This document shows, in pieces, positions 1-9,555 of a stretch of DNA of 40,573 bases. How positions within the stretch are numbered: the stretch's first letter is position 1; every line of letters begins with the position of its first letter. The translations under genes and the position numbers were made by a program. This DNA is from an uncultured Thalassospira sp. (lineage in GTDB: Bacteria > Pseudomonadota > Alphaproteobacteria > Rhodospirillales_A > Thalassospiraceae): positions 1-40,573 of the forward strand of contig CAMPHD010000001.1 of assembly GCA_946885765.1 (NCBI GenBank), given 5' to 3'. A model generated the notes under the pieces. It worked only from the letters and a program-made list of their open reading frames with translations. It had not been told where the DNA came from and did no database searches.

Positions 1-1063
1 CTATTGATACACGCGATCCGCTGGTCCCACTCGCACCACCTGCCCCGCTGCCGCCTGACGAGGCCCCGCCAATTCCGGTACCACTGCCGTTGCTGTCATA
101 GCCATCAAACCCGGTGGATAGAGGCGGATTACTGGTATTTGTTCGCGCATCCGGCGTGAAGTATTCCGTATCATCCCGGTTAAACGGATCCGCATTCGGA
201 TCATAGACAAACGGATCATCGCGTTCGGTAACGGGTTCTGGCCGTGGTTCTGGCAGGCTGATCCCCCCAACGGTCACGGTCTGATACTGCAACTGTGCGG
301 ATACCTCGTCAAGATAGCCCTGGAATGCCTCTACAATTCCTGATCGTGCCTGATCGGCAATGTTTGGCTCGGCCGCGGCAAGCTGCGCCTGAAGGATATT
401 ATCTCCCACGACCTGCGAAACGCGGCTGCGATCTGCGGCACCGGAAATGCTTTGGCGATCCGCCTGTAATGACAGTTCCCGGCTGGAAAGCTCTTCTTGC
501 GCGGCATCGACAAGATCACGCGCATTCGAAACCGCCGCATCATCGGAAACATCAATGGCGGATAAGCCGGTTGCCAACTCCTCTGTGCCCGATGCAAAAA
601 ACTCGACATTCAAACGATCACTTGATGTCGTACCCGACCCGATCTGCAATTCAAGAGTCTGATCACTATCGAGCAAGTTCCGACCATCGTAACTGCTGCT
701 GGCCGCGATATCGTCGATCTGTTCGAGATAGTCCTGAATTTGCGACGAAATAAATGCGCGTTCAGTTCGCGACAACGATGAATTGTTTTCAACGCTGGTC
801 ACCAGCGTATCGATTTCATCAAGCGCCGAACCGATCCGCGAAAGATCGTCATCCGCTGTTTTCAGAAGATCATCGGCACGCCCAAGCGACCCCCGCAGGT
901 TCTGAGAAGCAGAACCGCTGTTGCGAAGGGCATCGTTGCTGCGGCTGGAATTCTGCGCATTGCTGCTTTGGATCGTATCGACGGACGCAAGCAATCGTTG
1001 CTGCGGCGCGATGGCGCGCGCAGTATCTGTATAGACCGGATAAGGACTACCAACTGCCTGCAA
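1..1063 (-). CDS. Flagellin-like protein with Gly/Ser-rich tail, C-terminus beyond window
   Basis: The frame is open from a TAG at 1099-1097 to the left edge, giving 354 visible codons if translation starts at TTG 1063, the first usual start codon in frame (preceded by GGAAA). Residues 59-132 resemble the flagellin D1 helices: the run GRADDLLKTADDDLSRIG, a stretch of Ser/Asn/Leu, then YLEQIDDIAASSSYDGRNLL, which parallels the flagellin pattern ending in I..IA....F.G..LL. Residues 165-240 (IDVSDDAAVSNARDLVD onward) resemble the returning D1 helices. The usual flagellin N-terminus (INTN, NSAADDAAG) is absent. After residue 260 the chain becomes Pro/Asp-rich and then Gly/Ser-rich rather than closing with a D0 helix. 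Function is unknown: it may be a divergent flagellin, a hook-associated protein, or a surface protein built from a flagellin core. The start is uncertain because an ATG with a strong ribosome-binding site lies 13 codons upstream but is followed at once by TAG. Confidence 0.7.
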   Translation of the reverse strand, partial: MQAVGSPYPVYTDTARAIAPQQRLLASVDTIQSSNAQNSSRSNDALRNSGSASQNLRGSLGRADDLLKTADDDLSRIGSALDEIDTLVTSVENNSSLSRTERAFISSQIQDYLEQIDDIAASSSYDGRNLLDSDQTLELQIGSGTTSSDRLNVEFFASGTEELATGLSAIDVSDDAAVSNARDLVDAAQEELSSRELSLQADRQSISGAADRSRVSQVVGDNILQAQLAAAEPNIADQARSGIVEAFQGYLDEVSAQLQYQTVTVGGISLPEPRPEPVTERDDPFVYDPNADPFNRDDTEYFTPDARTNTSNPPLSTGFDGYDSNGSGTGIGGASSGGSGAGGASGTSGSRVSI

Positions 1064-1096
1064 TGTCGTTTCCGCACAAACAAGCCGGTTATGCAG

Positions 1097-1112
1097 CTAC
1101 ATGCCACCTCCC
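1097..1112 (-). promoter_or_regulatory. Strong ribosome-binding site and ATG followed immediately by TAG
   Basis: On the minus strand GGGAGG (1112-1107) precedes ATG at 1102-1100 by four bases, and the next codon is TAG (1099-1097). This ATG is in the same frame as the flagellin-like gene, 13 codons upstream of its first possible TTG start. It is either a start-stop element, an amber mutation of the second codon, or a sequence error. A TATACT hexamer at 1185-1180 could be the -10 box of the promoter for this transcript. Confidence 0.5.
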
Positions 1113-1235
1113 GGTCCGAACCACATTGATCCGAAGCCGGGCAGCCCATCATGGAAGTCCGGCGGAAAAACCAGACAGAAGTATAGTGCACTTGAAGTTA
1201 AATATTAAGCCAAATCAGGTAACTGATGCGTTTGA

Positions 1236-2630
1236 CTATGATGCTGCGTTCTGACGTTGCAAAACCGCGAATATTTCCAGATGGGCCGACCACAAAAACT
1301 GATCAACCGGCAACACCTGTTTCAATTCATAACCACCATTCCGCAACACTCTGATATCACGCGAAAAAGTCGCCGGATTACAGGATACAGCAATCAGCCA
1401 TTCCGGCCCGTCGACAGCAAGATACTCGCACTGCGCCAAAGCCCCTGCCCGCGGCGGATCAAACAGCACAAGATCAAGCCCGGAAAGATCGGATTTATCC
1501 AGCGGCCGCCGAAACAGGTCGCGTTCGACAACCTTGATCGGACTCGACGATTGCCCCACCGCATATTGAAGGCTGCGCACCGCACGCGGATCACTTTCGA
1601 CCGCCATCACATTTCGACGATCCCCACCCAGTGCCAGCGCAAAGGTAAAGCTGCCAATGCCGCAAAACAGATCGGCAACATGGCGGGCCGGAATGCGTTG
1701 CAAGGCCGTCTTGATGGCATTGACAAGCGATGCCTCGCCACTTTGCGTTGCCTGAAGGAAACCACCGGGCGGAACCGGGACATCAATCCCCTCGAATGCC
1801 ACGGTCGGCGTACGGCGTGCGGCGACCGGCTCATCATTTGCGTCGCCGACTTTCCAGCTTAACCTTGCCAGATCAAGATTTTGGGCAAATTCGGCCAAAT
1901 CCTGGCGCATATCAAGCCCCGGCTCGACACTCGCATGTATCACCACATCAAGTCCGTTGTCAGCACGGGTCGCAAACACTTCCTTGACGGCCTTTGCAGC
2001 ATCCGGATCACATTTGCCAAGAAAGGCCGCAAAGGCACCACGGAATGCCATCAGGTCGGGATGCAGAACGGCACAGTCGGTGATGTCGATGACTGTATGG
2101 CTGAACCGGCCATGGAAACCGACATGCACACCTGTTGCCCCCACATGAACGGCAAAACCCGCCCGACGACGGCTTGCCGGGGGTGAAATTTCAACCGCTC
2201 CCACCAGTTCTTCGGCATCGTCCGGATCAAGTCCGGCACGCTGAACTGCCGTCAGCGCCTTCTGGCGCTTCCAGTTCCGGTAGGCATCGTCGTCCAGATG
2301 CTGAAGCGCACACCCGCCGCAACTTTCATAATGACTGCAACGTGGTGCACTGGCCGGAGCACTGCGTGCAATCAGTTCGATCAGCTCCGCACCATACCCG
2401 TCCCCGCGTTTCTGACGCAGGGCGACGCGAACCTCGTCGCCGGGCAGGACACAATCGACATAAGCAATGATGCTGGCGCCACCGGGGCCCGTAACGCTGG
2501 CAATCCCGTCGCCGCGTGATCCGATCTCGCGAACTGTCGTAGTCGCCTCGAACCCGATCAGCGGATCGCGAGCTGGCGCAGATTTACGACGTCCACCGCG
2601 GGCACGGGGATTGCGGCTGTGATGTTTCAT
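1236..2630 (-). CDS. Class I SAM-dependent 23S rRNA (uracil-5)-methyltransferase, RlmD/RumA family
   Basis: This 464-residue protein belongs to the TrmA/RumA/RlmD family, which methylates C5 of a uracil in 23S rRNA or tRNA. A basic N-terminus and a TRAM-like RNA-binding region (about 25-85) are followed by the iron-sulfur cysteines C98, C104 and C107 in a CxxxxxCGGC motif; a fourth Cys lies in the ITDCAVLH segment. The SAM-binding loop is VADLFCGIGSFTFALA, followed by LFDPPRAGA. The catalytic cysteine is in AVSCNPAT, about residue 417. I chose ATG 2630 because AGAGAGAG lies just upstream and family similarity begins there; an in-frame start at 2771 would add 47 residues without similarity. 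RlmC, RlmD and TrmA cannot be separated by eye, so no gene symbol is given. The gene is divergent from the CHASE-GGDEF-EAL gene. Confidence 0.93.
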   Translation of the reverse strand: MKHHSRNPRARGGRRKSAPARDPLIGFEATTTVREIGSRGDGIASVTGPGGASIIAYVDCVLPGDEVRVALRQKRGDGYGAELIELIARSAPASAPRCSHYESCGGCALQHLDDDAYRNWKRQKALTAVQRAGLDPDDAEELVGAVEISPPASRRRAGFAVHVGATGVHVGFHGRFSHTVIDITDCAVLHPDLMAFRGAFAAFLGKCDPDAAKAVKEVFATRADNGLDVVIHASVEPGLDMRQDLAEFAQNLDLARLSWKVGDANDEPVAARRTPTVAFEGIDVPVPPGGFLQATQSGEASLVNAIKTALQRIPARHVADLFCGIGSFTFALALGGDRRNVMAVESDPRAVRSLQYAVGQSSSPIKVVERDLFRRPLDKSDLSGLDLVLFDPPRAGALAQCEYLAVDGPEWLIAVSCNPATFSRDIRVLRNGGYELKQVLPVDQFLWSAHLEIFAVLQRQNAAS

Positions 2631-3036
2631 GAACTCTCTCTTTGATCGGTCTTTTCGGTTGCCTTGCGGGTTGGCCACCGGACATCGACATACACCAGAT
2701 ATGCCGTTGCGAACAGACCTGCACAATGCATGGCTGCCCAAACGCCCGAAATCCGCCTTTCTATCTGACAAGTGACCACGGGATCAGTTGAAATTTAACC
2801 TTTATTCGCTTTTGCCCACGCTCAAACCCTTAAAATCGTGTAAGAATGTCCCCATAAACAGCCTAGTGGATTAATTTGGGGGCCACAAAGCGCTGAGATG
2901 CTATTTTCGACAATTACAAAAACGCCGTCCCGCCAAGGTATCATTCTGACAGTTGCCACCGGATGCAATCTGTCCCTCTCGGTCGAGACGCAGAATAATA
3001 TCACGATCCACCATGATCGTGACACTTGGGGAAGAC
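2631..3036. other. Divergent intergenic region between the methyltransferase and GGDEF-EAL genes
   Basis: About 400 bases carry the ribosome-binding sites of both flanking genes (AGAGAGAG for the left gene, GGGGA just before 3037 for the right one). Promoters for both genes must lie here, but I see no convincing -35/-10 pair, hairpin or repeat. Small open frames in this stretch have no ribosome-binding site and look accidental. Confidence 0.5.
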
Positions 3037-5634
3037 ATGGAAGACGATAACCGGCCAACTGAAGAAACAGCAACCGAACGCAAAACCGGCATTCGCAAGC
3101 AGGCCCTTCTTGCCAGCTTCATGACTGCCGTGCTGCTGGCACTCGCGACCTTCCTGCTCTGGAGCAACGCACTTCAGAACCGCGATACAATGCTGCTGTC
3201 CTCTGCCCGGATCATGTCCGTTGGCATTGCCCGGCAGGTCAAACAGATTGTCGACAACAATCTGCATGTTCTGGAAACCTTTGCCGACAACTGGCAGGAC
3301 GGGGCACCGACAGAGGAACGCGATTATCTTAGTCTCGCCACCCCGTTGCAGGCGCGGTTTCCTGCCCTGCAGGCCGTCAACTGGGTAACGCCGAATTACA
3401 TCATCATGTATGTCGCCCCGATCAAGGGTAATGTCCCCGCGATGGGGGCTGATCTTAAACGCCATCCGCTTGCCGGGCCGGTCCTTGATATCGCGCTGGA
3501 TCAACGCCGCACACAGATTACGCCCACTCTTGAATTGCTACAGGGTGGACGCGGATTTGCTGTCTATACCCCGGTGCTTAGCCGTGACGGGCAGATCATC
3601 GGCGTCATCAACGGTGTCATCCGCATCCGGACCATGCTGACATCGGTCATCGATGACGAAGGCATTATCGGTTATTCTGTTCGCGTTCGCGAAGGCGACA
3701 CCGTTCTGTTTGATCTTCAGGGCGAAGGCGATGATCCCAGGCTGGAACAGACCACCGCCGTCGACATTGCCGGTCGCCAGTGGCATGTCGATGTCACGGC
3801 TGATCCGGCCCTCGCAAATCAGGCCATGTTCAGCCCCGAAATGGTTCTGTTCATCGGTGCGGCAATCACAATCGTCATGACGATTATGGTCTTTGTTCTT
3901 GCCAACCGGCAGCCGCGATCTTCGGGTCGCATCATCCATCACATGCGTGCCCCCGATGACATCAGCGACCTGTCGCTTGCCATCACGCGTCTGGATGGTC
4001 ATCTGAAATCCATGACGCCCGAAACCGCCGATTTCTTTGACCTGCGCGAAGAGGATTACGGTTTCATACGGTTCTATAATCTGGCACCGGAATTCCAGTC
4101 CGATGGCACCGCATCGCGCCGGGCACAGGAAAAAATGCTGCTTGCGCTTAGCCGTGGCGACGAGGAAATCCGACGCGAATGGGTCGTCCGAAGCGCCGAA
4201 GGCGTGCATGTGGTGTGCGATCTGTCGATGCGACCATCCGTCAATCACGATGATTGCGTCGATATTACCCTGCATCACAATCCGGCGGCCAATGCATCGG
4301 TCAATCGTCTGCGGTATCTGGCGACCCACGATCCGATGACCGGCTTGCCGAACCGGGCCCTGTTTGACGACCGGCTTAATCAGGCGGTTGCCCATGCCAA
4401 ACGTTATGAAAAGCTTCTGGCGGTTCTGGTTGTTGATATTGATAATTTCCGTGCCATCAATGACCGCTTCGGCTCGGACATTGGCGATGAAACACTGCGT
4501 ACCGTTTCGGGGCGCCTGCGGGCGACCGTTCGGGAAAAAGACAGTTGTGCGCGTTTTTCGGGCGATATGTTTGCCGTTATCGCGACCGACCTGTCCGAGG
4601 CAGAAGGTGCTGCCCTTGTCGCTGAACGCATCGTCGAAGCCATGTCGCAACCGATCCAGGCCGGCGGCAATGACGAAATCCGTCTGCATGTCAGTGTCGG
4701 GGTTGCCCTTTATCCCAACGATGCACGGGCGCCATCGCAATTGCTGGCCAATGCCGATGCCGCAATGTATCGCGCACAGAAATCCGCAGAATCGTCCTAT
4801 TGCTTCTTTGTCGAAACGATGAACAGCGTCATGCATGCACGCCTTTCGATGGAAACGCAGTTGCGTCGTGCTGTTGATGAAAAACGCTTTATGCTGGAAT
4901 TCCAGCCGCGCTATCGCACATCCGACCGGACCATTACCGGCTTCGAAGCCCTGTTGCGCTGGATTGATGAAAGCGGCAAAAGACGCCTGCCGCCTGATTT
5001 CATTGCCGTTGCCGATCGTACTGGTCTTTTGTCGCCGCTGGGTCGCTGGATCATTGAGACCGTCTGCGCCCAGATCGCCCAATGGCGTGATGAGGGCTAT
5101 GTCCCGGTCCCGGTCGCGCTGAACGTATCAAGCCGCCAGTTCATTCAGGCCGATCTGCTTAAAAGCATTGTCGAACTGACCAAGGCACATGAGATCGATC
5201 CCGCCATGATCGAAATCGAAGTGTCCGAGGAAATCGCCATGCGCGATCCCGAACGCGCACTTGGCCAGTTCTATCGCTTCGCCGAGGCGGGCATTGGCCT
5301 GACGCTGGATCACTTTGCTGCGGCCAATACGTCGCTTCGTTACCTGAAACGCTTCCCGGTTCAGCGCATCAAACTGTCCAAGGCATTATTCAATATCGCC
5401 CTTGATGAACAACCCGAAAACAGCATCCTGCAACCGGCCATTCGCCTGTGCAAAAGCCTGAACCGCAAGGTGGTTGCCGTCGGGGTCGAGACCGAGGATC
5501 AATTGGCCGTCCTGCAATCGGCAGACTGCGATGAATTGCAGGGCTTCCTGTTATCTCTGCCTGTCGATGCAATTGAAACCACGGCATTGCTGACACGGCA
5601 GAACCCGTCAGACAAACCTCCAGCCCGAAGCTGA
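3037..5634 (+). CDS. Membrane CHASE-GGDEF-EAL protein with degenerate catalytic motifs
   Basis: This 865-residue protein has the layout of a c-di-GMP signalling receptor. TM1 is at about 22-43, a periplasmic CHASE-type sensor at about 100-205, TM2 at about 270-289, a PAS-like cytoplasmic segment at about 312-412, GGDEF at about 427-582 and EAL at about 612-850. The GGDEF signature reads SGDMF (508-512), so diguanylate cyclase activity is unlikely. In the EAL domain the motif FEALLRW (636-642), the Asn in ALNVSS, the Glu in EIEVSEE, the Lys in RIKLS, GVETEDQ and ELQG are kept. However, the DDFGTG loop is DHFAAA (second Asp to His), and the Asp normally after KI is Ser. Metal binding is therefore probably impaired. 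It may act as a c-di-GMP or GTP receptor rather than an enzyme. ATG 3037 is preferred because GGGGA precedes it; in-frame ATG codons at 2953 and 3013 lack one. Confidence 0.9.
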   Translation: MEDDNRPTEETATERKTGIRKQALLASFMTAVLLALATFLLWSNALQNRDTMLLSSARIMSVGIARQVKQIVDNNLHVLETFADNWQDGAPTEERDYLSLATPLQARFPALQAVNWVTPNYIIMYVAPIKGNVPAMGADLKRHPLAGPVLDIALDQRRTQITPTLELLQGGRGFAVYTPVLSRDGQIIGVINGVIRIRTMLTSVIDDEGIIGYSVRVREGDTVLFDLQGEGDDPRLEQTTAVDIAGRQWHVDVTADPALANQAMFSPEMVLFIGAAITIVMTIMVFVLANRQPRSSGRIIHHMRAPDDISDLSLAITRLDGHLKSMTPETADFFDLREEDYGFIRFYNLAPEFQSDGTASRRAQEKMLLALSRGDEEIRREWVVRSAEGVHVVCDLSMRPSVNHDDCVDITLHHNPAANASVNRLRYLATHDPMTGLPNRALFDDRLNQAVAHAKRYEKLLAVLVVDIDNFRAINDRFGSDIGDETLRTVSGRLRATVREKDSCARFSGDMFAVIATDLSEAEGAALVAERIVEAMSQPIQAGGNDEIRLHVSVGVALYPNDARAPSQLLANADAAMYRAQKSAESSYCFFVETMNSVMHARLSMETQLRRAVDEKRFMLEFQPRYRTSDRTITGFEALLRWIDESGKRRLPPDFIAVADRTGLLSPLGRWIIETVCAQIAQWRDEGYVPVPVALNVSSRQFIQADLLKSIVELTKAHEIDPAMIEIEVSEEIAMRDPERALGQFYRFAEAGIGLTLDHFAAANTSLRYLKRFPVQRIKLSKALFNIALDEQPENSILQPAIRLCKSLNRKVVAVGVETEDQLAVLQSADCDELQGFLLSLPVDAIETTALLTRQNPSDKPPARS

Positions 5635-5665
5635 TCGTTGGCTTTCATCCGGGATCGCAATTAAC

Positions 5666-5692
5666 AAAGCCGGGCCTCGTCGCCCGGCTTTT
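5666..5692. terminator. Bidirectional Rho-independent terminator
   Basis: A perfect 10-bp stem, AAAGCCGGGC (5666-5675) with GCCCGGCTTT (5682-5691), closes a six-base loop and has A and T runs at its ends. It lies between the convergent GGDEF-EAL gene and mgtE and can serve both. Confidence 0.88.
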
Positions 5693-5713
5693 GCGTGTCT
5701 GGTAAAAAGAACT

Positions 5714-7120
5714 TTACAGCAGAAATGTCGCCGCCAGCCCAAGGAAGGCAAAGAACCCGACAACATCGGTAATCGTCGTCAGAAACACCGATGAAGACAC
5801 GGCCGGATCAATCCCGGCCCGCTCAAGGCCAAGCGGGATCAATGCGCCAAACAATCCCGCAAACAGCAGATTGATGATCATGGCAGCCCCGATTACGGCA
5901 CCGAGCAAAGCATCACCGAACCAGAACCATGTCACCGCCCCGCTTAACACCGCAAAAGCCAGCCCGTTCAGGCCACACACCGCCACTTCCTTGCGGATCA
6001 CACGCCAGGCGTTGGTGCTGGCCAGTTCACGCGTGGCAATCGCCCGCACGGCAACCGTCAAGGTCTGGGTCCCGGCATTGCCCCCCATCGAGGCAACAAT
6101 CGGCATCAGCACGGCCAGGGCCACCAGTTTCTGAATGGTAGCCTCGAACATTCCGATCACCATTGATGCAGCAATGGCCGTAAACAGATTGACCAGCAAC
6201 CATGTAAAGCGTGATCGCGTGGTATCAAAAATCGCACTTGAAAGATCGTCTTCCTCGCCAACACCGGCAAGGCGCATCATGTCTTCTTCGTATTCTTCAT
6301 CGATGACGTCAACCACGTCATCGACCGTGATCACACCGACCAGTCGGCCGCTATCATCGACAACCGGTGCCGAAATAAGGTCGCGCTGACGGAACAGATG
6401 GGCGACGTTTTCCTGTTCTTCGGTCACGACGACCGTGCGCATGTTTTCGGCATCCATCACATCGCGTATCAGAACCGGACGATTGGTGCGGATTGCGCGC
6501 GACAGCGGCACGATCCCGACCGGGCTGTATCGCGGATCAACAACGATGATGTCATAAAAATCATCGGGCAGGTTCTTCGCCGACCGCAAGAAATCGATGG
6601 TTTGCCCGACCGACCAGTAATCCGGTATCGCCACCAGCTCGCGCTGCATGATACGACCGGCTGTATATTCCGGATAGGACAGTGCTTCTTCGACACGTGC
6701 GCGTTCAATATCGGAAAGCGCGCCCAGAAGTTCTTTCTGGTCCTCTTCTTCCAGATATTCGACAACTTCGACCACGTCATCCGAATCGAGTTCGGAAATC
6801 GCTTCGGCCACCGCTTCGGTACCAAGCAGCGAAATAACTTCTTCGCGCAGCTCGTCATCAAGCTCGGTCAGAAGTTCCGGGTCGAAATCCGGACGAATCA
6901 GATCAACAAGTTTTGCGCGCTGGCTGCTGCTGGCCCACCCCAGAAGGTCGGCGATATCGGCAAAGTGAAGTTCGGAAATCAGTTCTTCGGCGCGCGATAC
7001 GTCATCGTCGCCCAGTGCATCAAGAATCTCGCGCGCATATTCGGGAGTAAGATCGACATAGTCGTCACCAGACGACGTATTTTCCGTCGGACGTTCCAGT
7101 TCTTCGACCTGATCCGTCAT
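5714..7120 (-). CDS. mgtE: Magnesium transporter MgtE
   Basis: The 468-residue product is a full-length MgtE, a Mg2+ channel of the inner membrane gated by cytosolic Mg2+. The acidic superhelical N domain occupies about residues 25-145 (repeated Asp/Glu-rich helices such as ELDSDDVVEVVEYLEEED). Two CBS domains follow at about 150-275, with VGVITVDDVVDVIDEE at the end of the second. The membrane domain (about 305-468) has five hydrophobic segments and the signature PIVASMGGNAGTQTL, which lines the ion pore. Asp residues near the pore (DPAVSSSVFLTTITDVVGF) are also kept. It is an independent unit: a terminator follows it and the terminator of maeB lies upstream. Confidence 0.96.
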   Translation of the reverse strand: MTDQVEELERPTENTSSGDDYVDLTPEYAREILDALGDDDVSRAEELISELHFADIADLLGWASSSQRAKLVDLIRPDFDPELLTELDDELREEVISLLGTEAVAEAISELDSDDVVEVVEYLEEEDQKELLGALSDIERARVEEALSYPEYTAGRIMQRELVAIPDYWSVGQTIDFLRSAKNLPDDFYDIIVVDPRYSPVGIVPLSRAIRTNRPVLIRDVMDAENMRTVVVTEEQENVAHLFRQRDLISAPVVDDSGRLVGVITVDDVVDVIDEEYEEDMMRLAGVGEEDDLSSAIFDTTRSRFTWLLVNLFTAIAASMVIGMFEATIQKLVALAVLMPIVASMGGNAGTQTLTVAVRAIATRELASTNAWRVIRKEVAVCGLNGLAFAVLSGAVTWFWFGDALLGAVIGAAMIINLLFAGLFGALIPLGLERAGIDPAVSSSVFLTTITDVVGFFAFLGLAATFLL

Positions 7121-7172
7121 CTGCCCCTCCTCTGAATGTGTTGCGCGCTAAGTCCGTTCCTGCACTTCAATT

Positions 7173-7208
7173 AAAAATGCCGTGCCGGACCATTTTGCCC
7201 GACACGGC
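7173..7208 (-). terminator. Rho-independent terminator of maeB
   Basis: On the minus strand a 10-bp stem with one mismatch, GCCGTGTCGG (7208-7199) and CCGGCACGGC (7188-7179), is followed by a T run (7177-7173). It lies 55 bases after the maeB stop. Confidence 0.8.
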
Positions 7209-7263
7209 TGTTTCTGCGCTATCGGTCAGGCCCGGTCAAGGGCCGCGCGATAGCAATGTGCGG

Positions 7264-9555
7264 TTAATTGTGTTCCTGACTACGATTGATGGCATCAACC
7301 ACGGCAATCGCACTCATATTGACGATACCACGCACCGTAATCGACGGGCTGACCACGTGGGCCGGTTTGGCCGCACCGACCAGAATCGGACCAACCGGCA
7401 AACCATCACCCAGCATCTTGACCATGTTGTAGGAAATGTTCGCTGCATCAAGCGTCGGCATCACCAGAAGGTTGGCCGAGCCTTTCAACATTGAATTCGG
7501 GAAAATGCGGGACCGGATTTCTTCGGAAATCGCGGCATCGGCATGCATTTCACCCTCAACCTCAAGGTCCGGTGCCAGGGTACGGATCAGCTGCAACGCA
7601 TCGCGCATCTTACAGGCCGATTTGTTTTCATGGCTGCCAAAATTCGAATGCGAAATCAGGGCGGCCTTTGGCGTGATCCCGAAACGTTTGACCACGTCGG
7701 CGGCCATGATCGCGGTTTCCGCAACATGTTCCGGCGTCGGATCAACCGACACATAAGTATCGGTCAGGAAGAATGTCCCCTGCTTCATGATCATCATATT
7801 GACGGTCGAGAAGTCGGTAACACCTTTCTGTACGCCGACAAGGTTCCGCACATAGCGCAGATGACGCAGGAAACCACCCTGACAACCGCACAGCATCGCA
7901 TCCACTTCGCCGCGGCGAAGCATCAGGGCGGCAATCACGGTCGGACGGGTACGCACGATGGAACGCGCATATTCCGGGTTGATACCGCGACGGCCCATGA
8001 TGTTGTGGAAATCCTGCCAATCCTGTTCGAAATGCGGATTGTCCTCGGGATCATGGATTTCAACCTGCTCGTCCGGAATCAGGCGCAAGCCAAGCTCGGC
8101 AATGCGTTCAAGGATCACATCACGACGACCGATCAGAACCGGATGACAAACACCATCATCGACCAGAACCTGACAGGCCTGCAGAACACGGCGCGATTCA
8201 CCTTCTGGATAGACAACACGTTTCTTGTGTGCGCGTGCCATATCAAAGACCGGCTTCATCACCAGACCGGACCGGAAGACAAAGCCTTCAAGCTGCTGAC
8301 GATACGCATCGAAATCCGTGATCGGGCGTTTGGCAACACCACTATCCATTGCGGCTTTTGCCACGCGCGGCGGGATTTCAAGCATCAGGCGCGGATCAAA
8401 CGGCTTGGGAATAAGGTATTCCGGGCCGAAACGCAGTTCCTGCCCACCATAAGCCGCCGCAACAATGTCAGAAACCTCGGCGGTTGCCAGATCGGCAATT
8501 GCCTCGACTGCGGCGATTTTCATTTCCTCGTTGATCTCGGTCGCGCCGACGTCAAGCGCCCCGCGGAACAGGAACGGGAAGCAAAGGACGTTGTTAACCT
8601 GATTCGGGTAATCCGTACGTCCGGTCGCCATAACAGCATCCGGGCGGATTTCCCTGACCAGTTCCGGCGAAACTTCCGGGGTCGGGTTGGCCAGCGCCAT
8701 GATGATCGGGCGTTCGCCCATCTTGCGCAGTTCTTCCTCGCCCATGATATTCGGCGCCGAAAGACCGAGGAACACATCAGCCCCTTCGATCACGTCATTC
8801 AGGGTCCGTGCATTGGTATCGATGGCATATTCCGCTTTCCACGGATCCATCTCTTCCTTGCGTCCCTTGTAAACAACGCCGAACCGGTCGGTCACGGTGA
8901 TGTTTTCACGCGGCATGCCCATGGAAACCAGAAGGTTAAGGCACGCAAGCGCTGCTGCCCCTGCACCCGACGCCACAAGGCGCACCTTGCTGATATCCTT
9001 GCCAACAACCCGAAGGCCGTTGCGCACTGCTGCGGCAACGCAAATCGCCGTACCATGCTGGTCATCGTGGAAAATCGGAATATTGCAGCGTTCGCGCAAT
9101 GCCTTCTCGATAATGAAGCATTCCGGCGCCTTAATGTCTTCCAGGTTAACACCACCAAATGTCGGTTCAAGTGCCGCGACAATGTCGATGAATTTCTGTG
9201 GGTCGGTCTCGTTCACTTCAAGGTCGAAGACATCGATATTGGCGAATTTCTTGAACAGAACCGCCTTGCCTTCCATCACCGGCTTGGATGCCAGCGGACC
9301 GATCGGGCCAAGGCCCAGAACCGCCGTACCATTGGAAATCACGCCAACCAGATTGCCGCGCGCGGTATATTCGGCAGCGGTTTCAGGGTCTTTGACGATT
9401 TCCTCGCAGGCGAACGCAACACCCGGCGAATAAGCCAGCGCAAGGTCACGCTGGTTCGCAAGCGTCGTGGTTGCCGTAACGGACAGCTTCCCCGGGGTGG
9501 GATACCGGTGATAGTCCAAAGCCGCTTCGCGCAGCTTGTCATTTCTGTTTGCCAT
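7264..9555 (-). CDS. maeB: NADP-dependent malic enzyme with C-terminal phosphotransacetylase-like domain
   Basis: This 763-residue protein has the MaeB layout. It decarboxylates malate oxidatively to pyruvate and supplies NADPH. The malic N-terminal domain (about 20-160) contains [29 protein letters not shown] and the catalytic Lys region in [20 protein letters not shown](P) binding follows (about 165-400), with [12 protein letters not shown] and [16 protein letters not shown]. The C-terminal half (about 430-763) is a phosphotransacetylase-like domain, which is often regulatory and inactive in these hybrids; its markers are [15 protein letters not shown] and [15 protein letters not shown]. 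Length matches the family. The start at 9555 is supported by family similarity, but AGGTATTC upstream is only a weak ribosome-binding site. It is a single-gene unit between tRNA-Leu and mgtE. Confidence 0.96.
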   Translation of the reverse strand: MANRNDKLREAALDYHRYPTPGKLSVTATTTLANQRDLALAYSPGVAFACEEIVKDPETAAEYTARGNLVGVISNGTAVLGLGPIGPLASKPVMEGKAVLFKKFANIDVFDLEVNETDPQKFIDIVAALEPTFGGVNLEDIKAPECFIIEKALRERCNIPIFHDDQHGTAICVAAAVRNGLRVVGKDISKVRLVASGAGAAALACLNLLVSMGMPRENITVTDRFGVVYKGRKEEMDPWKAEYAIDTNARTLNDVIEGADVFLGLSAPNIMGEEELRKMGERPIIMALANPTPEVSPELVREIRPDAVMATGRTDYPNQVNNVLCFPFLFRGALDVGATEINEEMKIAAVEAIADLATAEVSDIVAAAYGGQELRFGPEYLIPKPFDPRLMLEIPPRVAKAAMDSGVAKRPITDFDAYRQQLEGFVFRSGLVMKPVFDMARAHKKRVVYPEGESRRVLQACQVLVDDGVCHPVLIGRRDVILERIAELGLRLIPDEQVEIHDPEDNPHFEQDWQDFHNIMGRRGINPEYARSIVRTRPTVIAALMLRRGEVDAMLCGCQGGFLRHLRYVRNLVGVQKGVTDFSTVNMMIMKQGTFFLTDTYVSVDPTPEHVAETAIMAADVVKRFGITPKAALISHSNFGSHENKSACKMRDALQLIRTLAPDLEVEGEMHADAAISEEIRSRIFPNSMLKGSANLLVMPTLDAANISYNMVKMLGDGLPVGPILVGAAKPAHVVSPSITVRGIVNMSAIAVVDAINRSQEHN

